From Lysinibacillus odysseyi (lineage in GTDB: Bacteria; Bacillota; Bacilli; Bacillales_A; Planococcaceae), in NCBI GenBank assembly GCA_014595895.1, contig JABUKB010000008.1:1-64000 (forward strand): a stretch of DNA of 64,000 nt, in the 5' to 3' direction. A program made the translations under genes and the position numbers. Below, piece by piece: positions 42,125 to 53,784 of this stretch. The notes below the pieces were generated by a model. It had not been told where the DNA came from. It ran no database searches and saw only the letters and a list, made by a program, of their open reading frames with translations. How positions within the stretch are numbered: the stretch's first letter is position 1; every line of letters begins with the position of its first letter.

Positions 42125-42966
42125 TGGAAGCAACCTATATTAAAAGAAAGAAAGACGGTCGTATTCATTTAAAATCGGGTAACAGAGGCGATCGAGTTAT
42201 AGGATGGACGGTAATAAGCCTTGCAGTATTGACGGTTGTTGCCTTTCTCTTCTTTAACTATGCTGGACTGGAATTAGGCTCAGCACTTAAGGAAACGGCT
42301 TATAACTTGAAGGTGATGTTTCTCGAACCAACATTAAATCACTTTAGTTTAGAAGAGGCCCTTTATCAAGTTGGAATTACACTTAGTTTAGCGTTCTTAG
42401 CAACAATTATCGGAGCCATCGTTGCATTTTTCCTTTCTTTGTTAGCAGCAACGAATTTAGCTCCTGTATGGGTTTCGAGAATCGTTCGCATATTTGTTGC
42501 GATAATTCGAGCGGTTCCAACAGTTTTATGGGTATTAATCTTTGCAATTGCTGCTGGGCTAGGAAGTGAAGCTGCAGTTCTTGGCATGCTATTCCATTCG
42601 ATCGCTTATTTAGTTAAAGCATTTTCAGAAGCTTTTGAAGAAGTGGATAACGGAATCTTTGAAGCATTGCGATCAACTGGTGCTAACTGGTGGCATATTG
42701 TCAGAAGTGGAGTTCTGCCATCTACTTTTACATATTTACTATCCTGGGTTTTCTTGCGATTTGAAATTAATTTTGGTGTAGCCGTTGCAATGGGAGCTGC
42801 AGCTGGAGCCGGCGGAATTGGATTTGAACTATTTATGGCTTCTGGCTTCTACTTCGATTTACGGGAAGTCGGCTTTATTACCTACGCGATTCTCATTATC
42901 GCCTTGTTATTAGAGGTAATTTCAACAAGGTTAAAAAAACGTTACTTCCCAACAACTTCTGACTAA
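42121..42966 (+). CDS. phnE: phosphonate ABC transporter permease, second PhnE
   Basis: This 281-residue permease is a paralogue of the preceding one, with a longer basic N-terminus ('IKRKKDGRIHLKSGNRGDRV'). It has 'VAIIRAVPTVLWVLIFAIAA' near residue 130 and the docking loop 'EALRSTGANWWHIVRSGVLP' near 181. ATG codons at 42121 and 42124 are both possible, and AAGGTGATC is the ribosome-binding site. The two permeases probably form a heterodimer. Confidence 0.87.
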   Translation: MMEATYIKRKKDGRIHLKSGNRGDRVIGWTVISLAVLTVVAFLFFNYAGLELGSALKETAYNLKVMFLEPTLNHFSLEEALYQVGITLSLAFLATIIGAIVAFFLSLLAATNLAPVWVSRIVRIFVAIIRAVPTVLWVLIFAIAAGLGSEAAVLGMLFHSIAYLVKAFSEAFEEVDNGIFEALRSTGANWWHIVRSGVLPSTFTYLLSWVFLRFEINFGVAVAMGAAAGAGGIGFELFMASGFYFDLREVGFITYAILIIALLLEVISTRLKKRYFPTTSD

Positions 42967-42986
42967 ATCATCAATAGAGGAGCATC

Positions 42987-44087
42987 TTGATAACTATGAA
43001 TAATTACAAACTTTTAACACCCGGTCCTTTAACAACTACAAATAGTGTAAAAGAAGAAATGCTGGTGGACCGATGCACGTGGGACAATGACTATAAGAGT
43101 ATTACGCAAAAAATTAGAGCTAAGCTTCTCCAATTAGCTGGAGTTGATCAAGAAAAATATACAACCGTACTGATGCAAGGAAGTGGTTCGTTTGCTGTTG
43201 AAGCTGTGATGAATTCAACGATTTCGAATCGAGACAAGGTGTTAATCGTAACAAATGGTGCATATGGCGAAAGAATTGTAAAGATGGCCAAATACATTGG
43301 ACTAGCATTTAGAGAGTATAGTGTACCTTACAATGAATATCCAAAAGAATATGAAATCAGGGAAATTTTAAAAGAGGATTCAGACATTACGCATATAGTC
43401 ATGGTTCATTGTGAAACAACTACAGGCATATTAAATCCAATTGACATGATTGCAAAACTATCCAAAGAATTTGAAACAACGTTGATTATTGATGCTATGA
43501 GCAGCTTTGGCGGCATGGAGATTAATGTTTCTGAATTAGGGATTGATTATTTAATAAGCAGTGCCAATAAATGCATTCAAGGTGTTCCCGGTTTTGCGTT
43601 TGTCATTGCTCGATTAGAAAAGTTAATAGCTTGTAAAGGTAATTCGCGCAGTTTGTCATTCGATTTATATGATCAATGGCAGGAAATGGACAAGGATGGA
43701 AAATGGCGATTTACTTCTCCAACACATGTAGTGGCTGCATTCTCTAAAGCACTTGATGAGTTGGATGAAGAAGGCGGCATCCCAGCAAGATTTGCCCGTT
43801 ATCAGGAAAATAATCAGAGATTAAGAGAGAGACTGAAAAAGGTAGGTTTTCAAGCATATATATCAGATGAAAAACAATCTCCTATTATTACAACCTTCTT
43901 ATTTCCAAATAAGCATTTTAATTTTGAGCACTTTTATACATTTGTTAAGGAGAGAGGCTACGTACTTTATCCAGGAAAGTTGACGGATGAAAATACATTC
44001 CGGATTGGAAATATTGGGGAAATTTATAAAGATGATATCGAAGATTTATGCAATATTATAGAAGCCTACATGGGAGTGAATAAATAA
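42987..44087 (+). CDS. phnW: 2-aminoethylphosphonate--pyruvate transaminase
   Basis: This 366-residue class V PLP aminotransferase has the family N-terminus 'YKLLTPGPLTTTNSVKEEML', the 'LMQGSGSFAVEAVMNSTI' region and 'MSSFGGMEINVSELGIDYLI' leading to the PLP lysine in 'SSANKCIQGVPG' near residue 194. It converts 2-aminoethylphosphonate plus pyruvate to phosphonoacetaldehyde plus alanine. The TTG at 42987 fits the GAGGAG site (6 bases away); the ATG at 42996 is the alternative. Its stop overlaps the phnX start. Confidence 0.94.
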   Translation: MITMNNYKLLTPGPLTTTNSVKEEMLVDRCTWDNDYKSITQKIRAKLLQLAGVDQEKYTTVLMQGSGSFAVEAVMNSTISNRDKVLIVTNGAYGERIVKMAKYIGLAFREYSVPYNEYPKEYEIREILKEDSDITHIVMVHCETTTGILNPIDMIAKLSKEFETTLIIDAMSSFGGMEINVSELGIDYLISSANKCIQGVPGFAFVIARLEKLIACKGNSRSLSFDLYDQWQEMDKDGKWRFTSPTHVVAAFSKALDELDEEGGIPARFARYQENNQRLRERLKKVGFQAYISDEKQSPIITTFLFPNKHFNFEHFYTFVKERGYVLYPGKLTDENTFRIGNIGEIYKDDIEDLCNIIEAYMGVNK

Positions 44088-44902
44088 TGAATAAAGTAGA
44101 AGGAGTTATTTTTGATTGGGCCGGTACAACAGTCGATTTTGGCTGCTTTGCACCAGTAAATGTGTTCATTGATATTTTTAAAAATGCAGGGATAGAAGTG
44201 ACAATGGCAGAGGCAAGAGAACCCATGGGAATGTTGAAAATTGACCATATTCGTGCGATGCTGTCCATGCCCAGGATTCAAGCGGAATGGAAAGAAAAAT
44301 ACAATAGATTTTCTAATGAACAAGATGTAGAAAATTTATATGCTGAATTTGAACCAGCACTGATGTCTTCTTTAAGCGAGTACACAGATCCCATTCCAGA
44401 AGTTGTGGAGACTGTAGAAGTATTAAGAAGTCAAGGATTGAAAATTGGTTCTACAACAGGATATACACAATCCATGATGGATGTTATTGTTCCGAATGCT
44501 TTGAAAAAAGGCTATGGTCCGGATTTTTATATTACACCAGATGGAACAAATTCTTTTGGACGACCATATCCTTATATGATTTATCGCAATATGGAAGCAT
44601 TAAAATTATCGGCAGCATGGAAGGTTGTAAAAATAGGAGACACTATTTCAGATATGAAAGAGGCCATAAATGCAGGTGTCTGGTCAGTAGGCATTATAAT
44701 CGGCAGCTCTGAAATGGGGTTAAGCTTAGATGAATTTAATGCGCTAACTAAAGCAGAGCAAGAGAAAGTCATCTCTAAAACAGAAGTATCCTTTTTGCAA
44801 AATGGGGCAGATTTTACAATCAAATCTATGAGCGAACTGCCAGCATTAGTTGAAAAAATCAATCACCTTATTTCAGAAGGAAGAAGACCTTTTATTAAAT
44901 AG
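44087..44902 (+). CDS. phnX: phosphonoacetaldehyde hydrolase
   Basis: This 271-residue HAD-family phosphonatase has motif I 'VIFDWAGTTVDFG' near residue 7 (Asp nucleophile), the Schiff-base Lys in 'REPMGMLKIDHIRAML' near 53, 'IGSTTGYTQSMMD' near 123 and motif IV 'KIGDTISDMKEAINAGVW' near 183. It cleaves phosphonoacetaldehyde to acetaldehyde and phosphate, completing the AEP pathway with PhnW. It overlaps phnW by one base and is followed by a terminator. Confidence 0.94.
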   Translation: MNKVEGVIFDWAGTTVDFGCFAPVNVFIDIFKNAGIEVTMAEAREPMGMLKIDHIRAMLSMPRIQAEWKEKYNRFSNEQDVENLYAEFEPALMSSLSEYTDPIPEVVETVEVLRSQGLKIGSTTGYTQSMMDVIVPNALKKGYGPDFYITPDGTNSFGRPYPYMIYRNMEALKLSAAWKVVKIGDTISDMKEAINAGVWSVGIIIGSSEMGLSLDEFNALTKAEQEKVISKTEVSFLQNGADFTIKSMSELPALVEKINHLISEGRRPFIK

Positions 44903-44935
44903 AATAGTGAATGGTAATCAGTTTTAGGCAATCGA

Positions 44936-44972
44936 GAGCAAACCGTTAATACAGGTTTAGCTCTTTTTTTTC
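44936..44972 (+). terminator. terminator after phnX
   Basis: GAGCAAACC (44936-44944) pairs with GGTTTAGCTC (44954-44963) and is followed by eight or more T. Confidence 0.88.
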
Positions 44973-45074
44973 TCGACAAATTTCCTTTTACACAAATATC
45001 ATTAATACCCATTTTCATAATGCTGCTCATGTGATAGGCCGGTTAGCAAGCCCCTAGTAGAGCTTATTATCCTA

Positions 45075-45114
45075 AAAAAGAAGACGCCATCCAATATACA
45101 TCGGATAGCGTCTT
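45075..45114 (-). terminator. terminator after SDR gene
   Basis: AAGACGCTATCC pairs with GGATGGCGTCTT, is read leftward and is followed by CTTTTTTAGG. Confidence 0.88.
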
Positions 45115-45133
45115 GATATTTGGTTTAGTCCTA

Positions 45134-45850
45134 TTAAGGATTCGTCGACCAAAGTCCAGCATGTTTTAATACAACACGTGGATGAAGTTTGAGCTGGGCA
45201 ACCATTAAATCTGCTAAATCTTCTGGTTGCATTACTTTTTCTGGATTGCCGTCCGTTAAGTTCAGCTCAACCGCCATATCTGTTGCAACTGTACTTGGCG
45301 TTAATGTTGTAACACGAATATTTTTCTTGCGCACTTCAAGCATTAATGACTCACTTAGTGCGATTACTGCCGCTTTTGAAGCCGAGTATGCACTTGTAAT
45401 TGGTGCTCCTTTTTGACCAGCTGTTGATGAAATATTGATAATATCGCCTGTGTTGCGCTCTATCATTTCCGGTAATACCGCACGTGTTGTGTAGTACACT
45501 CCTTTTACATTGACATCAATAATATTCGTCCATTCTTCAGGCGTTAAGTCCATGAAGTTACCGAATTTTGAAATGCCGGCATTGTTTACTAAAATATCGA
45601 TTGCTCCAAGCTCGCCGCGAATTGATTCAACCGCTGTAGTAATAGAGTCTAAATCGGCTACATTCGCCGCAGCGATTGCTACCTTTACATCATACTGTTT
45701 CAGTTCCTCTGCTACTCGCTGTAAATTTTCAAGCGTACGTCCAATCAGGCCTACATGAATGCCTTCTTGTGCAAAAGCTACTGCTGTTGCACGTCCGATT
45801 CCACGTCCTGCTCCAGTAATAACTGCCACTTTTCCTGCGATTGTTTGCAT
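45134..45850 (-). CDS. short-chain dehydrogenase/reductase, 3-ketoacyl-ACP reductase-like
   Basis: This 238-residue classical SDR has cofactor loop '[12 protein letters not shown]' near residue 12, 'NNAGISKFG' near 89 and catalytic Ser-Tyr-Lys in '[20 protein letters not shown]' and 'SKAAV' near 140-160. Arg in 'GRTLEN' suggests NADPH use. Related to FabG-like reductases of bacilli. It is the last intact gene of the accessory block before the tmk remnant and stands alone. Confidence 0.85.
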   Translation of the reverse strand: MQTIAGKVAVITGAGRGIGRATAVAFAQEGIHVGLIGRTLENLQRVAEELKQYDVKVAIAAANVADLDSITTAVESIRGELGAIDILVNNAGISKFGNFMDLTPEEWTNIIDVNVKGVYYTTRAVLPEMIERNTGDIINISSTAGQKGAPITSAYSASKAAVIALSESLMLEVRKKNIRVTTLTPSTVATDMAVELNLTDGNPEKVMQPEDLADLMVAQLKLHPRVVLKHAGLWSTNP

Positions 45851-45924
45851 ATATCTCTCTCCTTTAGATGGGATAGTTTTATTTTAGACCAAATAAAGTG
45901 TATTAAACAAAGATAATGTAGTAA

Positions 45925-46122
45925 TTAGGTAAGTTTAATAAATTAAGAGAAGGGGTAAATGACCTTGATTTAGAAAATGTAGCCTTTCATCAGAAGGTGG
46001 GGAAGGGCTACCGGTTGTTAGTAGCGATCTATCCAGAGTATATCAAGCCTGCCGATGACAATCACACAACTGAAACAGTAGTAAATGAGCCACTGAAGAT
46101 GAGTAAAGGATATTTATTATGA
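45925..46122 (+). pseudogene. tmk: displaced remnant of a thymidylate kinase 3' end
   Basis: An open plus-strand stretch of 66 codons bounded by stops reads 'NKLREGVNDLDLENVAFHQK', then 'VGKGYRLLVAIYPEYIKPA' and 'TTETVVNE'. This matches the Tmk C-terminal segment (compare intact tmk '[20 protein letters not shown]', '[16 protein letters not shown]'). It has no P-loop or start. It lies 84 bases before darA, the place where intact tmk ends in B. subtilis. Nucleotide identity to the intact tmk is low, so this is an old displaced copy, not a fresh duplication. Confidence 0.75.
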
Positions 46123-46160
46123 ATCCGGAATGAAAGTAAATGAAGTCACAATATGTGTTG

Positions 46161-46169
46161 TGCTATAAT
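46161..46169 (+). promoter_or_regulatory. extended -10 promoter of darA
   Basis: TGCTATAAT is a perfect TGN-TATAAT extended -10 about 37 bases before darA; the -35 is weak. It would give darA-yaaR transcription independent of the distant tmk. Confidence 0.6.
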
Positions 46170-46199
46170 AGAAGTACCTATTCAATCGGGGGAGGGTGA

Positions 46200-46535
<336 letters not shown>

Positions 46536-46553
46536 GATGGAGGAGATTCTTCG

Positions 46554-46991
46554 ATGAAAATCAATCGAGATTTACGTGTAGGTTTCCAAAACCAAAATGA
46601 GGCAAAGCTAGCCAACCAAAACAACGCACGTTTCGGTGATATGGTTGTCAAACAAGGCACTAAGCTACAAACAGAGCAGCTCACGCGCTTAATCGGCGAT
46701 ATTTCGTCTGCTGGCGAACGTGTTGCGCGTTCTCGTAATTTGCGTGAGCTCACGCGTTTTAAAATGCTCGTCAAACGCTTTTTGCAAGAAGCAGTAAACC
46801 AAGGACTTGAAATGAAACAATCACATACATGGAATCGTTTTGGAGAAGGGCGTCGCTTAAAAATCGTTGAGACTGTAGATGAGCGTCTCATAGAATTAGC
46901 GGCCGATATCTTGGATGAGGAAAAAGAAACCGTCGATTTATTAGATAAAATAGGTGAAATTAAAGGATTATTAATTAACCTTTATACGTAA
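46554..46991 (+). CDS. yaaR: YaaR family protein (DUF327)
   Basis: The 145-residue protein has 'MKINRDLRVGFQNQ' and conserved 'LTRLIGDISSAGERVARSRN' near residues 45-64, as in B. subtilis YaaR. It is helical and of unknown function. It follows darA by 18 bases with TGGAGGAG upstream and ends at a strong terminator. Confidence 0.9.
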   Translation: MKINRDLRVGFQNQNEAKLANQNNARFGDMVVKQGTKLQTEQLTRLIGDISSAGERVARSRNLRELTRFKMLVKRFLQEAVNQGLEMKQSHTWNRFGEGRRLKIVETVDERLIELAADILDEEKETVDLLDKIGEIKGLLINLYT

Positions 46992-47026
46992 AACCCGTGT
47001 TTTCTTTAAGGACACGGGGTTTTTTC
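46992..47026 (+). terminator. terminator after yaaR
   Basis: ACCCCGTGT-type stem (ACCCGTGT at 46993-47000, ACACGGGGT at 47012-47020) followed by TTTTTT. Confidence 0.85.
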
Positions 47027-47050
47027 TAACATGAAGGCAAGGGTGGACAT

Positions 47051-48055
47051 ATGGTACGACAAGTGGAGGAGCTGCAACAGTTACAACCCATTGTAATAAA
47101 ACAGCTGCAAACAATTTATGAAAAAAATAGAATGGCACATGCCTATATATTTGAAGGCGAAAAAGGTACAGGAAAGCGCGATGTCATGACATTTTTCAGT
47201 AAATTACTGCTATGCGAAAATGTAGCAAGCAATGTTCCATGTGAAAAATGTCGTCACTGTATTCGAATTGATTCGGGTAATCATCCCAATATAAAGCAAA
47301 TCCAACCAGATGGCCAGTTCATTAAAATTGATCAGGTAAGGGGTTTAATCGGTGAAATGATGATGACTGGGGTAGAAAAAGGGCGTAAAATTTATGTGCT
47401 GCATCATGCAGACAAGCTGAATACGGCTTCTGCCAATATGCTACTGAAATTCCTGGAAGAGCCGGATGGTGAAGTGACTGCGATTTTATTGACGGAACAG
47501 ATTCAAAGTATTTTACCGACGATTCGTTCGCGTTGTCAGCATATTAAATTTTCAAAAGTACCACGCACCGTTTTAATGGAGCAATTAATCGAGCAAGGTC
47601 TGACACATTCGATGGCTTCAACTGTCAGCGTCATTACCAATGAATTGGAGACAGCGTTGGCACTTGCAAGTACAGAACAGTTTGTACATGCAAGAAAAAC
47701 AGTGTTAAAATTAGTAGAAACCGTTAGAAAAAACGTGCATGAGGCAATGCTGGTTGTCCATGAAGAGTGGCTTTCTGTGCTGAAGGAAAAACAGGAAATG
47801 GAGCAAGCGCTTGACCTGTTATTATTTGTTTATCGTGATATAGTAGCTATTAAGGCTAACCCTGAAGCACAGTGTACATATCCTGATATGCTTCCGCTAT
47901 TTAAGGATATGGCACTTGATACAACTTACGAAAGATTATCAAGTCAAATGCAGGCAGTGCTCCAAGCACGTGCCAACTTACAGCGCAATATGAATAAGAC
48001 GCTACTCATGGAACAGCTGATGCTGAATTTGCAGGAGGGGTATACATTTGTATAA
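47051..48055 (+). CDS. holB: DNA polymerase III delta-prime subunit
   Basis: This 334-residue clamp-loader subunit has 'AHAYIFEGEKGTGKRDVMTF' (P-loop-like, residues 29-48), four zinc cysteines in 'CENVASNVPCEKCRHC' near 57-72 and the SRC motif 'IRSRCQH' near 158. It loads the sliding clamp together with HolA and DnaX. It overlaps ricT by eight bases, as in the conserved Bacillus order. Confidence 0.92.
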   Translation: MVRQVEELQQLQPIVIKQLQTIYEKNRMAHAYIFEGEKGTGKRDVMTFFSKLLLCENVASNVPCEKCRHCIRIDSGNHPNIKQIQPDGQFIKIDQVRGLIGEMMMTGVEKGRKIYVLHHADKLNTASANMLLKFLEEPDGEVTAILLTEQIQSILPTIRSRCQHIKFSKVPRTVLMEQLIEQGLTHSMASTVSVITNELETALALASTEQFVHARKTVLKLVETVRKNVHEAMLVVHEEWLSVLKEKQEMEQALDLLLFVYRDIVAIKANPEAQCTYPDMLPLFKDMALDTTYERLSSQMQAVLQARANLQRNMNKTLLMEQLMLNLQEGYTFV

Positions 48056-48866
48056 CGTAGTCGGAGTTCGCTTTAAAAAAGCGGGTAAAATATATTATTT
48101 CGACCCAGCTGCGTACATACTTGAAGTAGGGCAATATGTCATCGTTGAAACGGCACGCGGTATTGAGTACGGGAAAGTTGTCGTACCGACCCGTGAAGTG
48201 GATGAAAATGATGTAGTGTTACCATTAAAACAAGTTGTGCGTCCAGCAGATGAGCGGGATCGAATTCAAGTAGATGAAAATACACAAGAATCTAACCGAG
48301 CTTTTGAATTAGCCAATGCGAAAATCATCGAGCATAGTTTAGATATGAAGCTTGTTGATGTTGAATATACATTTGATCGCAATAAAATTATTTTTTACTT
48401 TACAGCAGAAGGTCGTGTTGATTTCCGGGAGCTGGTAAAGGACTTAGCATCGGTATTCCGTACGCGTATCGAGTTACGCCAAATCGGTGTCCGGGATGAA
48501 GCGAAACTGTTAGGCGGGATTGGTCCATGTGGTCGCATGCTATGCTGCTCAACTTTTTTAGGGGATTTCGATCCTGTATCCATTAAGATGGCAAAAGATC
48601 AGAGCTTATCACTAAATCCTACAAAAATTTCGGGACTTTGCGGTCGTCTGATGTGCTGTTTAAAGTATGAAAATGACACTTATGAAATGGCCAAAGAAGG
48701 TATGCCGGATATCGGTGAAGTGACAATGACACCAGATGGCAAAGGCAAAGTCATTGGCTTGAATGTACTAGAACGTGTTATTCAAGTATATTTACAAGAA
48801 CAAGAACGAACAGCTGAGTATTCGTTAGATGAATTATTAGAATATGAAAAGAATCCAATTATATAG
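48048..48866 (+). CDS. ricT: RicT (YaaT), PSP1-domain regulatory complex protein
   Basis: This 272-residue PSP1-family protein contains the conserved 'GGIGPCGRMLCCSTFLGDF' and 'GLCGRLMCCLKYENDTY' cysteine motifs near residues 160-205, which hold Fe-S clusters in the RicAFT complex. That complex aids RNase Y mRNA processing and development in B. subtilis. It starts at TTG after CAGGAGGGG, inside the end of holB. Confidence 0.93.
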   Translation: MYNVVGVRFKKAGKIYYFDPAAYILEVGQYVIVETARGIEYGKVVVPTREVDENDVVLPLKQVVRPADERDRIQVDENTQESNRAFELANAKIIEHSLDMKLVDVEYTFDRNKIIFYFTAEGRVDFRELVKDLASVFRTRIELRQIGVRDEAKLLGGIGPCGRMLCCSTFLGDFDPVSIKMAKDQSLSLNPTKISGLCGRLMCCLKYENDTYEMAKEGMPDIGEVTMTPDGKGKVIGLNVLERVIQVYLQEQERTAEYSLDELLEYEKNPII

Positions 48867-48893
48867 ATTGGAAACTTAATGAGGTGGCTTGGC

Positions 48894-49247
48894 GTGAAGG
48901 ACCGTAATTTTTTAGATACTGTGATGGACTTCGAGCAACAACTCGAATCAATGCAGGAACAATTTAATGCCTTGAAGCACTTCGTTGCACACATGATGGA
49001 AGAACATCAGACACTTCAGACGGAAAATATGCACTTGCGAAAGCGTTTAGAAGAGCTTTTGTCACATGAAAAGCAAACTCAGCAAGGCAAAAAGAAAGAC
49101 GTTGCTCTAGATATTGGGGAAGGATATGATAATCTAGCCCGTCTTTACCATGAAGGGTTCCATGTTTGTCATGTTCATTTTGGAAGTTCACGTAAAGGCG
49201 AAGATTGCTTGTTTTGTCTATCATTTTTAAATAAAGAAAATAGTTAA
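48894..49247 (+). CDS. yabA: replication initiation control protein YabA
   Basis: This 117-residue protein starts at GTG 48894, placed by AGGTGG upstream; a longer ATG frame is less likely. The N-terminal half is a coiled coil ('[20 protein letters not shown]'). The C-terminal zinc domain has '[12 protein letters not shown]' and '[10 protein letters not shown]' with a CHVHFG...CLFC zinc pattern. YabA bridges DnaA and DnaN to restrain re-initiation. Confidence 0.92.
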   Translation: MKDRNFLDTVMDFEQQLESMQEQFNALKHFVAHMMEEHQTLQTENMHLRKRLEELLSHEKQTQQGKKKDVALDIGEGYDNLARLYHEGFHVCHVHFGSSRKGEDCLFCLSFLNKENS

Positions 49248-49250
49248 TAT

Positions 49251-49286
49251 AGACTGCTCCCTTTTGGGAGTCAGTCTTTTCTTTTG
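49251..49286 (+). terminator. terminator between yabA and trmN6-like gene
   Basis: AGACTGCTCCC (49251) pairs with GGGAGTCAGTCT around TTTT and is followed by TTTCTTTT. It overlaps the leader of the next gene. Confidence 0.85.
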
Positions 49287-49296
49287 GAGGTTAGTT

Positions 49297-50040
49297 ATGA
49301 GAGATTGGCTGAAAGGCGATGAACGCTTGGATTACTTATTAGCGGAAGATTTACGGATTATTCAAAGTCCGTCTGTATTTTCCTTTTCACTCGATGCTGT
49401 ATTATTATCCCGCTTTATAAGTATTCCCAAATCGCGTGGACATATTGTAGATTTGTGCTCAGGTAACGGGGTAATTCCACTATTTTTGAGTGCGCGTACG
49501 AAAGCTCAAATCACAGGGGTAGAATTGCAAGAGCGCCTTTATGATATGGCTTGCCGGAGCATCGCTTATAATGAATTAAGCGAACAAATCCATATGGTTC
49601 ATGGGGATGTCAAACAAGCACCAGAAACGCTCGGCATAGAAAAATACGATGCGGTTACGTGTAACCCTCCTTATTTTTTGGCGCATGAATTGAGCGAAAA
49701 AAATGTCAGTGAGCATTATGCAATTGCGAGGCATGAATTGCATTTGACATTAGAAGAAGCTGTCCATGCATCGAGCCGGTTACTTAAGCAAGGTGGGAAA
49801 GTGGCATTCGTGCATCGTCCAGAAAGGCTACTCGATATTGTAACAGCGATGCGGGCGAATCGGTTAGAACCAAAACGAATGCAGCTTGTATACCCAAAAC
49901 GAGGCAAGGAAGCGAATACGCTCTTAATAGAAGGAATCAAGGATGGCAAGCCAGGGCTGAAGGTGCTGCCACCAATTTTCGTTTATGAAGAAAATAATGA
50001 ATACACAGCAGAAGTGCGTGAAATATTGTATGGAAAATAA
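49297..50040 (+). CDS. yabB: tRNA1(Val) A37 N6-methyltransferase family protein (YabB)
   Basis: This 247-residue TrmN6-like SAM methyltransferase has '[13 protein letters not shown]' near residue 27, '[17 protein letters not shown]' near 51 and the catalytic amino-methyltransferase motif 'TCNPPYF' near 124. The ATG at 49297 follows TTTTGGAGGTTAG. Its end overlaps yazA. Confidence 0.88.
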   Translation: MRDWLKGDERLDYLLAEDLRIIQSPSVFSFSLDAVLLSRFISIPKSRGHIVDLCSGNGVIPLFLSARTKAQITGVELQERLYDMACRSIAYNELSEQIHMVHGDVKQAPETLGIEKYDAVTCNPPYFLAHELSEKNVSEHYAIARHELHLTLEEAVHASSRLLKQGGKVAFVHRPERLLDIVTAMRANRLEPKRMQLVYPKRGKEANTLLIEGIKDGKPGLKVLPPIFVYEENNEYTAEVREILYGK

Positions 50041-50302
50041 GCATACTTTTTATGTGTTACAATGCAAGGATGGCACATATTATGCCGGATATACAAACCA
50101 CTTACAAAACCGTATCGACAAGCACAATGCAGGAAAAGGTGCCAAGTATACAAATGCGCGAAAGCCGGTCATTTGTATTTTTGCTCAGTATTTTGACACG
50201 AAGCAGGAAGCGATGCGCCAGGAATATGCATTTAAGCAATTGACGCGCGAAAAAAAAGAGCGATATATGAAGGAGCATGCAAATGAAATCACAGAAGAGT
50301 AG
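50030..50302 (+). CDS. yazA: GIY-YIG nuclease-fold protein YazA
   Basis: This 90-residue GIY-YIG domain has '[19 protein letters not shown]' (the Y...Y core) and '[16 protein letters not shown]' near residue 40. UvrC-type nuclease fold, role unknown. Its ATG at 50030 lies inside the end of yabB, so it is coupled; it overlaps the next start too. This is the conserved Bacillus order. Confidence 0.88.
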   Translation: MENKHTFYVLQCKDGTYYAGYTNHLQNRIDKHNAGKGAKYTNARKPVICIFAQYFDTKQEAMRQEYAFKQLTREKKERYMKEHANEITEE

Positions 50303-51143
50303 TCAAGCGACAGCGTGTTTATATTTAGTAGCTACACCAATTGGCAATTTGGAAGACATGACGGTACGAGCACTGCGCATTTTAAAAGAAGTGGATATCA
50401 TCGCTGCAGAAGATACGCGCAACACAAAAAAGCTCTGCAATTATTTTGATATTGAGACACCGCTCGTGAGTTATCATGAGCATAATATAGAAGCAGGCGG
50501 CGAGAAGCTACTCGCGATGCTACGGGAAGGGAAGCAAATTGCGCTTGTCAGTGACGCAGGCTTACCATGCATTTCGGATCCGGGGGCTGATATTGCAGCA
50601 AAAGCAATTGCAGAAGATTTTGCTGTTGTGCCGATTCCAGGAGCGAATGCCGCTCTAACCGCACTAATTGCCTCTGGTTTAGTGCCGCAACCGTTTTATT
50701 TCTTTGGCTTCCTAAATCGCAATAAAAAAGAGCGTCGAGCACAGTTAGAAAAATTGAGCGTACGTGAAGAAACAATGGTATTTTATGAAGCTCCGCACCG
50801 CATAAAGGAAAGCTTGAAAGATTTGCACTTAGTACTGGGCAATCGAAAAATCGTCCTAGCGCGCGAATTGACGAAGAAATTTGAAGAATTTCTTCGTGGT
50901 ACATTAGAAGAAGCTATTGTGTGGGCAGAAAATAATGAAATTCGCGGTGAATTTGTTGTCGTTGTCGAAGGGGGCGACGGGGTAGTAGAAGAAGAAGAGC
51001 AAGTCTGGGCGGCAATGTCGATTGTCGAACATGTAGACTATATAATGGAAGAAACTCGAATGAATTCAAAAGAAGCGATCAAAGAAGTTGCGAAATTACG
51101 CGGATTGCCAAAGCGCGATGTTTATAATGTTTATCACCAATAA
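50283..51143 (+). CDS. rsmI: 16S rRNA (cytidine1402-2'-O)-methyltransferase
   Basis: This 286-residue tetrapyrrole-methylase-fold enzyme has 'LYLVATPIGNLEDMTVRAL' near residue 14, 'AAEDTRNTKKL' near 42, 'ALVSDAGLPCISDPGA' near 86 and 'FYEAPHRIKESL' near 165. It methylates the 2'-O of C1402 in the ribosomal P site. The start at 50283 is seven bases after AAGGAG. Ends at a bidirectional terminator. Confidence 0.94.
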   Translation: MKSQKSSQATACLYLVATPIGNLEDMTVRALRILKEVDIIAAEDTRNTKKLCNYFDIETPLVSYHEHNIEAGGEKLLAMLREGKQIALVSDAGLPCISDPGADIAAKAIAEDFAVVPIPGANAALTALIASGLVPQPFYFFGFLNRNKKERRAQLEKLSVREETMVFYEAPHRIKESLKDLHLVLGNRKIVLARELTKKFEEFLRGTLEEAIVWAENNEIRGEFVVVVEGGDGVVEEEEQVWAAMSIVEHVDYIMEETRMNSKEAIKEVAKLRGLPKRDVYNVYHQ

Positions 51144-51147
51144 AAGA

Positions 51148-51178
51148 AGGCTACCCTCCAGTGGGTAGCCTGTTTCTT
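51148..51178. terminator. bidirectional terminator between rsmI and abrB
   Basis: The stem GGCTACCC (51149-51156) / GGGTAGCC (51163-51170) has T-rich flanks in both directions. Confidence 0.85.
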
Positions 51179-51185
51179 TAACAGC

Positions 51186-51464
51186 TTATTTTTTTAAGTT
51201 GTTTTGGATTTCTTTTAAAAGTGACTCTGCACCCTCAGGGCTTAGAATCAGTTTGCCACCTACAAGACGCATGTTTTCATCAGAAACTTCACCTGTTACA
51301 GCACACGTCATATTTGGCATGTATTTTTTAAGGATGATTTTATCATCATCAACGTAAATTTCCAACGCATCTTTTTCAGCAATGCCTAAAGTACGGCGTA
51401 GTTCGATGGGAATTACCACACGACCTAATTCGTCGACTTTACGAACAATACCTGTAGATTTCAT
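51186..51464 (-). CDS. abrB: transition-state regulator AbrB
   Basis: This 92-residue protein has the AbrB swapped-hairpin N-terminus 'MKSTGIVRKVDELGRVVIPI' and 'ELRRTLGIAEKDALEIYVDD'. It binds DNA to repress stationary-phase genes. The ATG at 51464 follows TAGGAGGAAAATTT. It sits between rsmI and metG as in B. subtilis. A Spo0A box was not confirmed by eye. Confidence 0.95.
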   Translation of the reverse strand: MKSTGIVRKVDELGRVVIPIELRRTLGIAEKDALEIYVDDDKIILKKYMPNMTCAVTGEVSDENMRLVGGKLILSPEGAESLLKEIQNNLKK

Positions 51465-51767
51465 ATAAATTTTCCTCCTAATGTTAGATGTTATAATAAT
51501 TCGCCAAAATTCGACATCTATTCCTTGTCTATGATAAATCATACCAAGTAATGCCATAACCGTCAATTATTTAGCACTAAGGGAAGGCACTAAAACTCTA
51601 AAAATTTTGGTAAAAAACCCACATAAAGTGAATAAATTAAAGATATTTACTATTATGGATGCTAAAATGACTATTATAAAAGTAAAAAAAGGAATCAGGA
51701 CCAAATATTATTCGACAAAGTAGAGAAACGAGAATCTTTCATTGATTCAATTTTCGTACTTCGTTAG

Positions 51768-53771
<2,004 letters not shown>

Positions 53772-53784
53772 TATATGTCACATG

